This document shows positions 15,079 to 22,871 of a DNA stretch of 22,895 nucleotides, piece after piece. Source of the DNA: Defluviitaleaceae bacterium (GTDB taxonomy: Bacteria; Bacillota; Clostridia; Lachnospirales; WQUN01). Made by a program: the position numbers and the translations under genes. The stretch is from assembly GCA_009783525.1 (NCBI GenBank), contig WRDG01000006.1:1-22895 (forward strand), written 5' to 3'. Numbering within the stretch: the first letter of the stretch is position 1; each line of letters opens with the position of its first letter. The notes below the pieces were generated by a model. It worked only from the letters and a program-made list of their open reading frames with translations, ran no database searches and was not told the origin of the DNA.

Positions 15079-15942
15079 TTGGTTTCGATATTCAAAAAAG
15101 AAATCCGCGCTTATTTTACACAAATGACCGGCTATTTGTTCCTCATGTTCATGATTTTGCTCACGGGCATATATTTTGCGCTGTACTGCGTATATGCGCA
15201 GTCACCGCAATACCAGGCGGTGCTTTCGGGCGTGACGATCGTTTTCTTCATAATGATACCCACGCTCACTATGCGTCTCTTCGCGGAAGAAGTGCGGCAC
15301 AAAACCGATCAGTTGCTGTACACGAGCCCGCTTTCGGTCGGAAAAATCGTAATCGGCAAATTTTTGGCGGCGACCGCCTTGTTTTTATTCGGATTATTGA
15401 TCACGGGACTGTTCCCGCTTTTGCTTTCGCGGTACGGATCATTGCCGACGGGGCAAATTATGGGCGCGTTTTTCGGATTTTTCCTGCTGGGCGCTTCGTT
15501 TATCGCCGTAGGCCTTTTCATTTCCGTTTTAACGGACAACCAAATTATTTCTGCGGTTGCTACATTCGCCGTGCTTTTTGTTTTTTTTATGATGGATTTC
15601 ATCGCAATCAGCATGCCGGCCACAACCTTGGCTTCGCTCGTGTTTTTGGCTTTAATTATTTTGGGTGTGGCGTTCGTGATGTACAACAGCACAAAAAATG
15701 TATTCGCTGCGGCGGCGGTCGCGTTGGTCGGCTTTTTGGCGGCGGGCGGCATATACCTCTACAACAACTTAATTTTTGACGGCTTCATTATAAAAACGCT
15801 GCAATGGTTTTCGCTTTATTCGAGGTACGGATATTTTGTCAACGGTATAATGAATACGTCCGACGTGGTTTATTACGTCACGTTCGCGCTGGTGTTCATA
15901 TACCTGACCGTAAACGTTATTGAAAAAAGGAGGTGGCGCTGA
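15079..15942 (+). CDS. ABC-2 type permease, GldF-like
   Basis: A 287-residue integral membrane protein with about six hydrophobic spans. The beginning MVSIFKKEIRAYFTQMTGYL (a short cytoplasmic stretch with charged residues before the first span) and the segment LRHKTDQLLYTSPL-like EVRHKTDQLLYTSPLSVG are typical of GldF and ABC-2 permeases. The start is TTG, supported by GAGGAGG about 10 bases upstream. It overlaps the next gene by one base (TGATG). It would form the channel partner of the upstream ATPase. Confidence 0.88.
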   Translation: MVSIFKKEIRAYFTQMTGYLFLMFMILLTGIYFALYCVYAQSPQYQAVLSGVTIVFFIMIPTLTMRLFAEEVRHKTDQLLYTSPLSVGKIVIGKFLAATALFLFGLLITGLFPLLLSRYGSLPTGQIMGAFFGFFLLGASFIAVGLFISVLTDNQIISAVATFAVLFVFFMMDFIAISMPATTLASLVFLALIILGVAFVMYNSTKNVFAAAAVALVGFLAAGGIYLYNNLIFDGFIIKTLQWFSLYSRYGYFVNGIMNTSDVVYYVTFALVFIYLTVNVIEKRRWR

Positions 15943-17369
15943 TGAAAAAACTGATAAACGCATTTAAGGACAAACGCCTGAGATACGGTTCGATGTCCAC
16001 GGTCATGATTTTGCTTGCGGTCGGGCTGTTCGTCACGGTCAACCTCGTGGCGGGTCAGCTTAACGTAAAAAAAGATTTGACCGGCGACCAATTGTTCAGC
16101 CTGTCATCCTATTCCAAAACATTTTTAACGACGCTCAAAGACGACGTGACATTGTACGCGCTGTTTCCTACAGGACAGGAAGACGTCATGGTGCAGCAGC
16201 TTCTCGAGGAGTACGCGGCGTCGTCTGCGCATATACGCCTCGAATACCGCGACCCCCTGTTAAACCCGCTGTTTGTTGAAGGCTACGCGCAGGGCGGCCG
16301 AGTGGAAATCGGCAGCATAATTGTCGAAAGCGCGAAGCGTTTTAAAATTATTCAAACCTCCGAAATGTTCACGCGCGAAATCGATTACAACATATGGGAC
16401 TATGTGATAACAAGCATCGACATCGAGCCGCAGATTTCAAATGCCATAAGGTATGTTTTAACCGATAACATCCCCGTCATGTATGTCGTTACGGGCAATG
16501 CGGAAATGCCGCTTTCGGCCAATTTGATCAGCAAGCTTGAAATGGCGAATTTTTCTGTAAGAGAAATAAATTTGGTTCAGGAAGCCGTGCCGGACGACTG
16601 CGACCTGCTGTTTATTACCACGCCCGGCAGGGACTGGACGGAAAGCGAAGCGATCGGCGTCAGGACATATTTGGAAAACAACGGCAGGGCGATTTTCGCG
16701 CTTGGCCGCATGGACAGCAGCCGAAGGTTTGATATGTTCGACAGTCTGCTTGCGGGTTTCGGTGTGAGGATGGGGAGTTATATAATCGTCGAAGGCGATA
16801 CGCGGTATCATTATCCCGGGTATCCCGTAATTTTATTTCCCATAATAAGCCCGCATCCGATTACAAATAATTTCGTGACAAGCTTCGAAACGATGTTTAC
16901 GCCCGAGGGCACGGGAATAGAAACGTTGGATTTGCGGAGGCCCGGAACCGAAATAACATCGTTGGTTTCAACTTCGCGCAGAGCGTACGGCAAGGTTAAT
17001 ATCATGGCGACGACAACGGAAAAGGAGCCGGGGGACGTAGACGGTCCGTTCGACTTGGCTGTTGCTATTGAAGAGACGTTTTTTGTCGACGACATATACA
17101 CGACAAAAATGGTTGTGTTGGGGTGCGCGTATTGGCTTGAGGACGAATTTTCCGACAGCATCAACTGGGATTTTATAATCAACAGCGCGAACTGGCTTGT
17201 CGAACGCTCCGAAGGCATTTACATACCGTCGAGGACGCCGCCCGTGATTGTGCCGCTCACCTTGAATCAATCGCAGGCGAACCAACTGATGGTCATATCC
17301 TGCATCGTGCTGCCTGTTGCGGCGATGGCGGCGGGTTTTGTGGTTTGGATGCTTAGAAGAAATAATTAG
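15942..17369 (+). CDS. GldG-like ABC auxiliary protein
   Basis: A 475-residue protein with one N-terminal membrane anchor (about residues 18-37, with VMILLAVGLFVTVNLVAGQL), a large extracellular region, and one C-terminal span just before a RRNN end. This is the layout of GldG-type ABC auxiliary components (ABC_transp_aux), which sit beside the permease. DLTGDQLFSLS after the anchor is a characteristic family motif. The ATG at 15942 has AGGAGG 8 bases upstream; an in-frame start three codons earlier is less likely. It overlaps the permease stop by one base. Gld proteins were named for Bacteroidetes gliding, but homologues like these are widespread in non-gliding Firmicutes. Confidence 0.86.
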   Translation: MKKLINAFKDKRLRYGSMSTVMILLAVGLFVTVNLVAGQLNVKKDLTGDQLFSLSSYSKTFLTTLKDDVTLYALFPTGQEDVMVQQLLEEYAASSAHIRLEYRDPLLNPLFVEGYAQGGRVEIGSIIVESAKRFKIIQTSEMFTREIDYNIWDYVITSIDIEPQISNAIRYVLTDNIPVMYVVTGNAEMPLSANLISKLEMANFSVREINLVQEAVPDDCDLLFITTPGRDWTESEAIGVRTYLENNGRAIFALGRMDSSRRFDMFDSLLAGFGVRMGSYIIVEGDTRYHYPGYPVILFPIISPHPITNNFVTSFETMFTPEGTGIETLDLRRPGTEITSLVSTSRRAYGKVNIMATTTEKEPGDVDGPFDLAVAIEETFFVDDIYTTKMVVLGCAYWLEDEFSDSINWDFIINSANWLVERSEGIYIPSRTPPVIVPLTLNQSQANQLMVISCIVLPVAAMAAGFVVWMLRRNN

Positions 17370-17377
17370 GCATAAAA

Positions 17378-17474
17378 GGAACCTCAATAAACACCGCTTC
17401 GTCCAATTTTTAATCCTTCGTTGGTTCATCCGAAAAGATTAAAAATTTTCTCAGCCGGGTTAATAGAGGTTCCC
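17378..17474. repeat. 97-bp imperfect palindrome between GldG-like and DUF4340-like genes
   Basis: The outer arms GGAACCTC (17378-17385) and GAGGTTCC (17466-17473) are perfect and extend with two mismatches for about 8 further bases. An inner perfect 11-bp pair, AATTTTTAATC (17405-17415) and GATTAAAAATT (17437-17447), completes a cruciform-like fold. TAAAA occurs directly on both sides (17373-17377 and 17475-17479), which could be a target duplication of a MITE-like insertion. No T-run follows, so it is not a standard terminator. It fills most of the 154-base gap between two genes of one cassette. Confidence 0.8.
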
Positions 17475-17523
17475 TAAAATGAATCGGAAAGGCGCGGACG
17501 TTTAAAATGCTTTTGTCCGTGAA

Positions 17524-18984
17524 ATGAATGGCAGACAAATGAAAAAAACGACAAAAAGCTTGATAGCGCTTGCGGGAGCGGCGTTAGTGATGTCCGCTCT
17601 GCTTGCAGTGTACGTTTGGCAAAGCGGCCGTGTGCAGCCCGAAGATGAAGCGGAGCAGCCGGAAGAACTGTCCGTTGTTTTGGTGGATCGAAAAGAAAGC
17701 GATATAGAAAGCGTTTCGTTTACATCAAACGGCCGCACATTTACTCTAAAGAGCGAGCCGTTTGCGGGCATCGAAGACAGCGTCATATGGATTTACGCCG
17801 ACGATCCGGATTTTCCTGTTAACGATTACAACGTGATCAACATGGTGCGCGCGTTTCATAATTTGGTGGCGGACGAAAGGTTTTTGACCGAGGTTGATGA
17901 TCCGGCCGAATACGGGCTTGACCCGGCGGAGGCGGTTGTCGTCGGAAAATACCGCGACGGCACGTTTATGACATTGTATGTGGGAAATAAAACTCCCGAC
18001 AGGGAACAGATGTATTTTATGGTCAGCGGCGACGACTCGCTGTATTTGATGCCGGCGTACCTCGGAGAAAGATATACATTCGACGAAGATTATTTTATCG
18101 ATAAGTATTTGCCGGAGTTGACTCTTACGGAAATCAAGCATGTATATGTCAACCAAAAAGGCCGGCCGCTGCTTGAGTGCCTGTACCGCGGCACGGAAGA
18201 GGACTTGATGGCGCTTTATGAAGAATACAATGCCATCAGCATTTTCATGCTTTCGCCGCTTTTGAACCGGGAGCTGTACTATACAAGCTTCCAAACAAAT
18301 GTGTTGATCAATTTCGATTATTTTTATTTTGGGGAATTAATCGAGATGTATCCGGAGGATCTTTCCGTATACGGTTTGCACGAGCCTGTACTGGAAGTGA
18401 TACTGGAAGACTTTGACAACAGGATTCATCTTTTGTTCGGCTACGAGGCGGACGGAGACACAATTTACAGCAAGCATGCAGACAAGCCGTACGTTTTTAA
18501 AACGTCGTATCATTACATAAAAGATTTTTTTGACATAGATGCGTTCCAGTTGGTTGCAAGGCACACGGCTTTACATGACATAAGGGATTGCAAAAACGTA
18601 ACGGTGGATTATGCCGGCGACCCGCCCTGGAAATGCGACATTACGATCGTTTTTATCAGGGATCAGGAAGCCAATGACGGTACCGGCGACATGACTGCCG
18701 TAGTAAACGGAAGGCTTTTCCCGGACAGGCAGGTGCGTGTTTTTTACCGCAATCTGCTGTCGATCGTTTACGACCGCGACATTCCGGTTTTTGTGCCTGC
18801 CGAACCGCCTGTGTTCACAGTTTCGTTCGAAATGTCGGACGGGAATATTCACACATATAAATATTTTACGTACGACGCCAATTTTTACGCGGTGCAGGAA
18901 GGCGACGACCCGATTATATTCGTAACAAACCGCATTGCAGTGGAATACATGCTCAGTTTGGCTTTGGAGCTCACGCAAGACTAA
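17524..18984 (+). CDS. DUF4340-like membrane-anchored protein
   Basis: A 486-residue protein with one N-terminal membrane span (about 11-32) and an extracellular remainder rich in acidic and aromatic residues. The patterns LSVVLVDRKESDIESVSF, then DDPAEYGLDPAEAVVVGKYRDG and LYVGNKTPDREQMYFMV, fit DUF4340 proteins, which usually accompany GldG-like ABC systems. The family function is not known. ATG 17524 and ATG 17539 are both possible starts and neither has a strong ribosome binding site. A terminator follows immediately. It probably belongs to the same transcription unit as the ABC genes, although a 97-bp palindrome lies between them. Confidence 0.82.
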   Translation: MNGRQMKKTTKSLIALAGAALVMSALLAVYVWQSGRVQPEDEAEQPEELSVVLVDRKESDIESVSFTSNGRTFTLKSEPFAGIEDSVIWIYADDPDFPVNDYNVINMVRAFHNLVADERFLTEVDDPAEYGLDPAEAVVVGKYRDGTFMTLYVGNKTPDREQMYFMVSGDDSLYLMPAYLGERYTFDEDYFIDKYLPELTLTEIKHVYVNQKGRPLLECLYRGTEEDLMALYEEYNAISIFMLSPLLNRELYYTSFQTNVLINFDYFYFGELIEMYPEDLSVYGLHEPVLEVILEDFDNRIHLLFGYEADGDTIYSKHADKPYVFKTSYHYIKDFFDIDAFQLVARHTALHDIRDCKNVTVDYAGDPPWKCDITIVFIRDQEANDGTGDMTAVVNGRLFPDRQVRVFYRNLLSIVYDRDIPVFVPAEPPVFTVSFEMSDGNIHTYKYFTYDANFYAVQEGDDPIIFVTNRIAVEYMLSLALELTQD

Positions 18985-18986
18985 TA

Positions 18987-19031
18987 AAAAAAAGCACGGA
19001 TCCCGGGTTACATCGGAATCCGTGCTTTTTT
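18987..19031. terminator. Bidirectional terminator between DUF4340-like gene and fliS
   Basis: The arms AAAGCACGGAT and ATCCGTGCTTT pair perfectly around a 16-base loop beginning CCCGGG. T-runs of at least six follow on both strands. It starts 3 bases after the stop of the plus-strand gene and overlaps the last codon of fliS on the minus strand, so it serves both convergent units. Confidence 0.92.
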
Positions 19032-19407
19032 AATTGTTTCTGGAAATTTTTACTGCTTCTTTCCATGTATCGCGGAATTCGCGAATAAGGTCGCGCACCT
19101 CTTCGACTATGGCGGCGTCTTTTGCGATGTTTGCGTCAACCAGCCGACCGTACATATAGTCGTACATGGTGTCGAAATATTTCGAGATTTCGTATTGACG
19201 GTCCAACGTGATTTGGAACTCGCGGATGATGTCTTCCGTGCGGATAATAAGCTCGTGCGCCTTTGCATGGTCTTTTTTTGTTATGGCTTGCATCGCCTGA
19301 TTGCAGAACTTGATAGCGCCTTCGTACAACAAAAGCGTCAGTTCTTCTTTGGACGCGGTAAGCACAACATTGTCGATCATTTTTTCGTACGGATTAGCCG
19401 CAATCAT
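19030..19407 (-). CDS. fliS: Flagellin export chaperone FliS
   Basis: A 125-residue four-helix protein. NPYEKMIDNVVLTASKEELT followed by LLLYEGAIKF is the FliS signature. It binds the C-terminus of flagellin in the cytoplasm, keeps it unfolded and hands it to the export apparatus. The length is normal. The ATG has a moderate GAGGCGGGA ribosome binding site. It is the last gene of the fliD-fliT-flaG-fliS unit on this strand, 44 bases after flaG, and ends in the bidirectional terminator. The flagellin gene is not in the window. Confidence 0.95.
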   Translation of the reverse strand: MIAANPYEKMIDNVVLTASKEELTLLLYEGAIKFCNQAMQAITKKDHAKAHELIIRTEDIIREFQITLDRQYEISKYFDTMYDYMYGRLVDANIAKDAAIVEEVRDLIREFRDTWKEAVKISRNN

Positions 19408-19451
19408 AAAAATCCCGCCTCGCTATTTTAAACGGATAGATAATCGTTTAA

Positions 19452-19799
19452 TCAGCGTTTTTTGTCAAGCAGTATACCGGCCAATTCCAGTGTCCGCGCG
19501 AAAGCGTCCAAAACTTTTTCAGGCGGAATCTCGCGGATAACTTCTTTCTTTTCCGTGTCCATAACCTTGACCATGATACGCTGCGTCTTTTCGTGGACGC
19601 TAATGTTCATTTCGCGGTTGTAAGTTGTAATCGACTTGTTGACTTGCTCGAGTACCTTTTGGATCACGTCCATTGATGCCGGAGCCGATTGTTGTTTTTC
19701 GGCGGCGGGCGGCGGCGGCGGAGGCGCGGGTTCCGGCGCAGCCTGCGGCGGAGTTGCTACCGGCGGCTCATATGCCGGCGCGACATTGGTAACATCCAT
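19452..19799 (-). CDS. flaG: FlaG family flagellar protein with proline-rich N-terminus
   Basis: A 115-residue protein. The C-terminal half (about residue 43 on) is FlaG: long helix, SVHEKTQRIMVKVMDTEKKE, then REIPPEKVLDAFARTLELAG. FlaG affects filament length in other bacteria. The N-terminal 40 residues are a low-complexity, proline- and alanine-rich tract with seven prolines in a row at 26-32 interrupted only at its edges, encoded by GGCGGC-like repeats on the other strand. The start at 19799 lies 9 bases after AGGAGG; ATG 19805 is only 3 bases away from it and is less likely. It follows fliT by 57 bases and precedes fliS by 44. Confidence 0.88.
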   Translation of the reverse strand: MDVTNVAPAYEPPVATPPQAAPEPAPPPPPPAAEKQQSAPASMDVIQKVLEQVNKSITTYNREMNISVHEKTQRIMVKVMDTEKKEVIREIPPEKVLDAFARTLELAGILLDKKR

Positions 19800-19856
19800 A
19801 TTCATCTTCCTCCTGTTTGGCAATTATTGCTATGGTTAAAACTTTGGCGTCCGCAA

Positions 19857-20201
19857 TTAAGAATTGTGCAGGTATGCGTTGTTTATTTTTTTCCCCAGGT
19901 TAATCTGCTTAATGCTGTCTTTAACAGAATCCATCAATTTAACGGCTGTTTTTTGGTATTCGGCTTCTTTTTTAATAACGGCCTGTAAATTTTCTTTTGC
20001 TTGATTGGGAATTTCGTTTATTAATGTTTTAATTTCTGATAGACGCAGGATCAAAGGCTCGCGCATATTGATAAAATTGACGTATGTTTCTGCGTCGGCC
20101 TCGACGTTTTCCTTTAAGCCTGACAAAATGTATTCATTGTACATATTGCTCAACTTTTGCGAAATTTCGATAAATTCGTTATTTAAACCGGAAAGATCCA
20201 T
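19857..20201 (-). CDS. fliT: FliT-like flagellar chaperone
   Basis: A 114-residue helical protein. The C-terminal stretch SIKQINLGKKINNAYLHN is the usual end of FliT-like proteins of Gram-positive bacteria, and the position directly after fliD fits, since FliT is the chaperone of FliD. Sequence in this family is weakly conserved, so the call rests partly on context. The ATG begins one base after the fliD stop and has no ribosome binding site of its own, which points to coupled translation and matched amounts of cap protein and chaperone. Confidence 0.78.
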   Translation of the reverse strand: MDLSGLNNEFIEISQKLSNMYNEYILSGLKENVEADAETYVNFINMREPLILRLSEIKTLINEIPNQAKENLQAVIKKEAEYQKTAVKLMDSVKDSIKQINLGKKINNAYLHNS

Positions 20202-20202
20202 C

Positions 20203-22110
20203 TTATTGGATCATCGAATATAATGCGCCCATTTGCGTGTTTGCTTTGCTCATCGCGTCTTCCATGCGCGCAAAGGTGCGGAACAGAAAATCTTCGCGTT
20301 TAATCAAATATTTGAGCATATCGTTTATGCGGCTGTCCTGCATGGCCAACTGCCTTTGGAGCGCGTTGTTGGAAAAAGAGCTTGTCCGTTCTATTCCGGC
20401 TCGGTCGTAGATGGACCCGCCGAATTCGATCGCGTTTCTAATAATATCGTTAAGCCTGTCGCCGATTCCCTGGTCGTGAAGGCGGCGTTTTCTGTCCGAC
20501 ACGGTAACACCCGACATTTCAGAATCTTTTGTAAAAAGGGTTTTTACCGCGTCGGGATTATTTTCTATTGCGCGGCGAAGCGCCAGTTCGTCAATTTGGA
20601 GCTTGCCGACATATTTGTCTTCGCTTGAGGTAGTGATTCCGATATGGAACAGCGCTACCTTTTTTTCGTTGCCGTCCGCGTCCTTATATGAAACGGGCGC
20701 ATATACCATTGACCGCATCTCGCGTAGCAGCGACGAAAGGATATCGTCACGGTGCAGCATACCGGTTTTTGCTTTTTCATCCCATTGCTCTATCTCGCGG
20801 TCTTTCATGGCGTTTTTTTGTTCGTCTGTTAACGGCATGTAATAGCTGTATTTGTCGCTCATCGGCCTCGGGGTGGTAACCTGCTTGTTGATGGCGTCAA
20901 TCAGCTTGTTGTATTCGTCCACGAAATTTTTTATCAGGTCGAATGTCTGCGTAATGTCGCGCGTAACATTCACTTCGAATATTTGGTTTGCCGTTACGTT
21001 TTCGGTCAATGTGATAAGCACGTTGTTCAGTGCGAATTCGTTTTCGTTTCTGGCAAGAACAACGCCGTTGTATTCGATTAATGCGTCCCGCGCGGTGCTT
21101 ATGCGGCTGACATCTCCCCCGCTAAGCGCTGAAAAGAACGCGGCGGAGCCGGTAAAATCGATTGCGTTTGCGGCGCCGGTTTCGTTTGATTCGATTTTTA
21201 AACGGGCGCGCAATTTGTCGTACGAAACAGTTACGCCTATGCCGCTCTCGTTTATCGTCTTCATGAAGCCTGCGAGGGTGTCTGTTGAATTTACCGTAAA
21301 TGATCTGCCGTTTAACGTGATCGTGACCGGGTCGTTGCCGCCGTCGAAATATCCGGGCGGCATCAGCGACGACATCAACATTAGTTCGTTAAACTCCGTG
21401 ACCGATCCGGCTGCAATGCCCGTGTCCTTTAGTGCCGTACCGCCCAATATTTTTACGGTATGGCCCGGACCGGCAAAAATGGTCAGGGGCCCGCCGGGAG
21501 CCAAACTCATAGAAATTTTTGCCGCGCCGGGATCGCTTGCAGTAACACCGAAACGGCTCCTGAGCATGTCGTTAACTTTGTCTGTGTCCAACACGCCAAG
21601 CGTAAACAAATCGGAAGTGAATCTGATTTCCGCTTCTCTTCCGCCGTCAAGGCTTACGATCATCGTTTTATTTAAAAGTGCGGTATCGGAAAAATCCGTG
21701 TCTGTGGTTCCGCCATTTATCCTCATTTGGATAGTCGCGCCTGCGTATGCGTCTTTTTCCGCCGTTTGAATAACTTTAAAAGAAAAACTTCCGACGGCTG
21801 ACGAATCGGTCAACCTTGTGCGGATGGCCGTTGTCTCGATTCCGTTTGAAGTGGCACCGGCACGCAGAGTATTAAAATTGCCCGGAAGCCTTATGCTGTT
21901 TTGCAAGCTTGTTAGCGAAAGCATGTTTGTTTGAAAATCTCTGAGAACGGCAGCCGTGTCTCTGTATGCATGCTGCCGCCATTCGGTAACCTGACGTTTT
22001 TGGCGCAGTCTGTCCATCTTTATGCTTTCGGCGCGCATAATCTGTTTGATCATGGCGGCGGTATCCATTCCCGTAGTGAGCCCGGTCAGTCTTGTCGTGC
22101 TTCCGAACAT
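20203..22110 (-). CDS. fliD: Flagellar filament cap protein FliD
   Basis: A 635-residue protein, within the family range. The N-terminus has the FliD_N pattern: TRLTGLTTGMDTAAMIKQIM, a coiled segment, then AYRDTAAVLRDFQ. The C-terminal domain (from about 350) has VDEYNKLIDAI, the DILSSLLREMR segment, and a helical end resembling flagellin that fits the cap pentamer (RQLAMQDSRINDM, REDFLFRTFARME). It caps the growing filament and guides flagellin folding outside the cell. AAGGGG lies about 9 bases before the ATG. A sigma-28-like promoter lies about 40 bases upstream. It is followed directly by fliT. Confidence 0.95.
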   Translation of the reverse strand: MFGSTTRLTGLTTGMDTAAMIKQIMRAESIKMDRLRQKRQVTEWRQHAYRDTAAVLRDFQTNMLSLTSLQNSIRLPGNFNTLRAGATSNGIETTAIRTRLTDSSAVGSFSFKVIQTAEKDAYAGATIQMRINGGTTDTDFSDTALLNKTMIVSLDGGREAEIRFTSDLFTLGVLDTDKVNDMLRSRFGVTASDPGAAKISMSLAPGGPLTIFAGPGHTVKILGGTALKDTGIAAGSVTEFNELMLMSSLMPPGYFDGGNDPVTITLNGRSFTVNSTDTLAGFMKTINESGIGVTVSYDKLRARLKIESNETGAANAIDFTGSAAFFSALSGGDVSRISTARDALIEYNGVVLARNENEFALNNVLITLTENVTANQIFEVNVTRDITQTFDLIKNFVDEYNKLIDAINKQVTTPRPMSDKYSYYMPLTDEQKNAMKDREIEQWDEKAKTGMLHRDDILSSLLREMRSMVYAPVSYKDADGNEKKVALFHIGITTSSEDKYVGKLQIDELALRRAIENNPDAVKTLFTKDSEMSGVTVSDRKRRLHDQGIGDRLNDIIRNAIEFGGSIYDRAGIERTSSFSNNALQRQLAMQDSRINDMLKYLIKREDFLFRTFARMEDAMSKANTQMGALYSMIQ

Positions 22111-22150
22111 ATATAACAGCCCCTTGTCATTAACAAATCTCTACAAATTT

Positions 22151-22177
22151 GTATCGTCCGATCCGGTTTAATAATTA
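22151..22177 (-). promoter_or_regulatory. Sigma-28-like (SigD) promoter of fliD
   Basis: Read on the minus strand: TAAT, 15 bases, then GACGATAC. The consensus for the flagellar sigma factor of Bacillus is TAAA, 15 bases, GCCGATAT. Three of four and six of eight positions agree, with the exact spacing. The start of fliD lies about 40 bases downstream. Late flagellar genes such as fliD and fliS are typical targets. Confidence 0.6.
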
Positions 22178-22228
22178 ACAAAAAAAGATTTATTTATTCG
22201 GCGTTTTTAAAATTGTAAAGTATTTGAT

Positions 22229-22292
22229 GATTAACTAGATTTTGCGCGAGAATAATTCCGGCATTAAGGAATTTTTCGAAGTGCAAAATCGG
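22229..22292 (+). repeat. Palindromic dispersed repeat, copy 2
   Basis: It matches copy 1 (15-78, opposite strand) at 59 of 64 positions. It can fold into a long imperfect hairpin: arms 22238-22259 and 22268-22290 with the 8-base loop GGCATTAA. It lies in the 237-base gap between scpB and fliD; besides the fliD promoter and a nine-T run at 22327-22335, I see nothing else in that gap. No T-run follows the hairpin, so it is not a plain terminator. Confidence 0.8.
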
Positions 22293-22347
22293 CATTTCGC
22301 AGTTTGTCATCGAATACTAAAGCAATTTTTTTTTCGCGCGGCGCAAA

Positions 22348-22869
22348 TTATTTTATGCCGAAGTTTTCTAAAAAATTTTCGAGGCTGTTCATTCCGTAAT
22401 AGCGTAAAAATTCTTCCGACGTGCCGAACAAAATCGGTTTGCCCGGAGCGTCAAGACGGCCCGTTTCTACAATCAATCCGTATTCCATTAATCTGTTTAC
22501 CGCATGGTCGGCATTGACGCCTCGTATATCTTCGATCAACGATTTGGTTACCGGCTGCTTAAACGCCACAATAGCAAGCGTTTCGAGCAGCGCAGCCGTC
22601 AGCGGTTTAAACGGCGGCTTGCCGGGGAGCTTTTGCACAAATTCGTAATATTTTGGATTCGTGCACAGCCGGAACGTATCTTCGGCTTCGTGCAGTTGGA
22701 TTCCGGAACCTTCGGCGGCGTACATCCCGGCCATCCTAAGCAGAAGGCCGCGCGCGGCGGGAGTATCGGTTTCAATTATTTCGGCGAGCTTGTCGGCGGA
22801 CAGCGCGTCGCCGGACGCAAATAAAACCGCTTCCAAAATTTTTTCTTTTTCGGTATGAAAAACCGGCAT
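22348..22869 (-). CDS. scpB: Segregation and condensation protein B
   Basis: A 173-residue protein with two winged-helix domains: the first about residues 5-75 (EKEKILEAVLFASGDALSAD) and the second from about 88 (LTAALLETLAIVAFKQPVTK, then DIRGVNADHAVNRLMEYGLI). LFGTSEEFLRYYG near the end is the typical ScpB C-terminal motif. It works with ScpA and SMC in the bacterial condensin that compacts and separates chromosomes. GGAGG lies about 5 bases before the ATG. The length is normal. The stop of an upstream frame, probably scpA, lies two bases before the start codon. Confidence 0.95.
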   Translation of the reverse strand: MPVFHTEKEKILEAVLFASGDALSADKLAEIIETDTPAARGLLLRMAGMYAAEGSGIQLHEAEDTFRLCTNPKYYEFVQKLPGKPPFKPLTAALLETLAIVAFKQPVTKSLIEDIRGVNADHAVNRLMEYGLIVETGRLDAPGKPILFGTSEEFLRYYGMNSLENFLENFGIK

Positions 22870-22871
22870 GG

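Noticed and set aside
20852..21769. Plus-strand open frame of 305 codons
   Set aside because: It lies wholly opposite fliD, has no ribosome site or family motif, and the composition is what the reverse of fliD codons gives.
22300..22347. Terminator of scpB at the nine-base T-run (22327-22335)
   Set aside because: On the minus strand this run reads as A, not T, and the GC-rich stretch before it does not form a convincing stem.
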